A stretch of DNA of 7,366 nt from Acidimicrobiaceae bacterium. Lineage in GTDB: Bacteria; Actinomycetota; Acidimicrobiia; Acidimicrobiales; Acidimicrobiaceae. The position numbers and the translations under genes are program-made. The stretch's first letter is position 1, and every line of letters starts with the position of its first letter. Below, piece after piece: positions 6,340 to 7,366 of the stretch. The notes below the pieces were generated by a model. It did not search any database and was not told the origin of the DNA. It saw only the letters and a program-made list of their open reading frames with translations. The stretch covers positions 1-7,366 of the forward strand of contig JABEUP010000124.1 in assembly GCA_013044365.1 (NCBI GenBank), given 5' to 3'.

Positions 6340-7366
6340 GTGAGAATTGCTGAGCTGTGTCCATATAGCCTTTCGGTTCCAGGTGGAGTTCAAGGCCAGG
6401 TGGTGGCTCTCACACGCGCTATGCGGCGCTTCGGCCACGAAGTCGATATCATCGCCCCCTCAGATGCACTTCCATCGACAGAGTCGTTTCGCAGCATAGG
6501 TCCTTCCATCCGAATCCCAGCCAATGGGTCCCGTGCGCCGGTGGGCATTTCACCCAGGGCGCTCGTACGTACTGCTTCAATGGTTCGTGACGGCGGATAT
6601 GAAATAGTCCATATTCATGAGCCTTTTGCCCCCGGTCCTTCACTTGTTGGAACGATTTTTTCTAAAGTGCCTGTGGCCGGAACCTTCCATAGACATGGCG
6701 TGACTATTCCATATAGGGGGCTTGGTTGGGCCCTGTCTGGATTTGGGAGTCGATTAAAGTTGCGTTTTGCCGTTTCTGTGGATGCCATGCTCACCGCACG
6801 AAGTGTTTTTGGCGGGCAGTATCAGGTCGTCGGCAATGGCGTCGACCTGCTGGCTTTTGACATCTCTCCAGTATGGCCCAAGGAGACCCCGACTGTTTTA
6901 TTTATTGGCCGCCACGAACACAGAAAGGGCTTAGAGGTGCTGATTGAAGCCTTCATGGGCATCAAAGACCCTGAGTTGACCTGTTGGATCGCCGGTGATG
7001 GTCCCCAGACGCCCTACTTGCGCTCTATAACCACTGGAGATCCGCGAATCGTATGGTTGGGCCGAATATCGGATGCCGAGGCAATGGCCAGGATGAAGGC
7101 AGCTGATGTGCTCTGTGCCCCTTCTCTGTACGGTGAGTCATTTGGTGTGGTTTTGCTTGAAGGTCTGGCTGCTGGGTCGTTGGTGGTTGCCACTGATATA
7201 GCCGGATACCGGGGTGTGGCCAGGGATAATGTCGAGGCTATTTTGGTTCCGCCCAACGACGTGGAATTGTTGGGGAAAGCACTTGTCAAGGCGCTCACCG
7301 CCGAGGAGTTTGCCAATGGTCTGCGTGAAAACGGACGCAAGAGGGCTCTTGAGTTTTCGATAGATA
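6340..7366 (+). CDS. pimA: GDP-mannose-dependent alpha-mannosyltransferase, PimA type (GT4), 3' end cut by window edge
   Basis: The GTG-started frame stays open for 342 codons to the right edge; mycobacterial PimA has about 380 residues, so only a short C-terminal part is missing. PimA moves mannose from GDP-mannose to the inositol of phosphatidylinositol, the first committed step of PIM synthesis, on the cytosolic membrane face. The GT-B fold is visible. The N-terminal half has CPYS--VPGGVQ (7-18), VHIHEP (90-95) and GTFH with catalytic-site H117. The C-terminal half has GNGVD (165-169), LFIGRHE-RKG (187-197) with R191 and K196 for the nucleotide diphosphate, AGDGP (218-222), and the E-x7-E motif GESFGVVLLE (E266, E274). 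These match mycobacterial H118, R196, K202 and E274 in position and context. It lies 55 bases after the acyltransferase gene and may have its own promoter. A related GT4 with another acceptor cannot be excluded. Confidence 0.9.
   Translation, partial: MRIAELCPYSLSVPGGVQGQVVALTRAMRRFGHEVDIIAPSDALPSTESFRSIGPSIRIPANGSRAPVGISPRALVRTASMVRDGGYEIVHIHEPFAPGPSLVGTIFSKVPVAGTFHRHGVTIPYRGLGWALSGFGSRLKLRFAVSVDAMLTARSVFGGQYQVVGNGVDLLAFDISPVWPKETPTVLFIGRHEHRKGLEVLIEAFMGIKDPELTCWIAGDGPQTPYLRSITTGDPRIVWLGRISDAEAMARMKAADVLCAPSLYGESFGVVLLEGLAAGSLVVATDIAGYRGVARDNVEAILVPPNDVELLGKALVKALTAEEFANGLRENGRKRALEFSID

Noticed and set aside
1..7366. Mobile elements, CRISPR arrays, tRNA or rRNA genes, defence systems
   Set aside because: No repeats, transposase or integrase motifs, tRNA-like folds or unknown gene clusters were seen; all long frames belong to known housekeeping or lipid/cofactor families.

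Overview
The window reads as part of the chromosome of an actinobacterium (Actinomycetota). Two enzyme families here are largely actinobacterial: a mycothiol-type cysteine ligase (MshC) and the PgsA/PatA/PimA set that starts phosphatidylinositol mannoside (PIM) synthesis. An F420-dependent oxidoreductase adds to this. Base composition looks close to half G+C by eye, low for the phylum. Together with gene order this makes a moderate-GC lineage such as Acidimicrobiia my best guess, but that is inference. Everything recognisable lies on the + strand, gaps are short, and I see no RNA genes, mobile elements, CRISPR arrays or convincing terminators.

Positions 17-1796 hold two cofactor/redox genes 10 bases apart: an NADPH:F420 oxidoreductase (npdG type, TTG start) and a CysRS-like protein whose motifs and C-terminal end point to MshC, the mycothiol ligase, rather than a true cysteinyl-tRNA synthetase. 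Positions 1834-4327 hold threonyl-tRNA synthetase (thrS, with intact editing and catalytic residues) overlapping a HIT-family nucleotide hydrolase/phosphorylase. Positions 4412-7366 hold the PIM module: a CDP-alcohol phosphatidyltransferase (phosphatidylinositol phosphate synthase type), an HtrB/LpxL-like acyltransferase (PatA type), and a GT4 mannosyltransferase (PimA type) cut by the right edge.

The order thrS - HIT - pgsA - acyltransferase - pimA is the same as in mycobacteria (Rv2614c to Rv2610c in M. tuberculosis), so the block is an old conserved arrangement. PgsA would make the phosphatidylinositol-phosphate precursor, PimA would mannosylate the derived phosphatidylinositol, and PatA would acylate the mannose, all at the cytoplasmic face of the membrane. 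MshC uses cysteine and GlcN-inositol, so inositol metabolism loosely links both ends of the window.

I did not find a clearly new biological system. The points most worth a second look are the changed Arg-to-Lys residue in the PgsA motif, its basic/Ser-rich C-terminal tail, the weakly defined start of the acyltransferase gene, and two candidate internal promoters with long spacers and small palindromes before patA and pimA.
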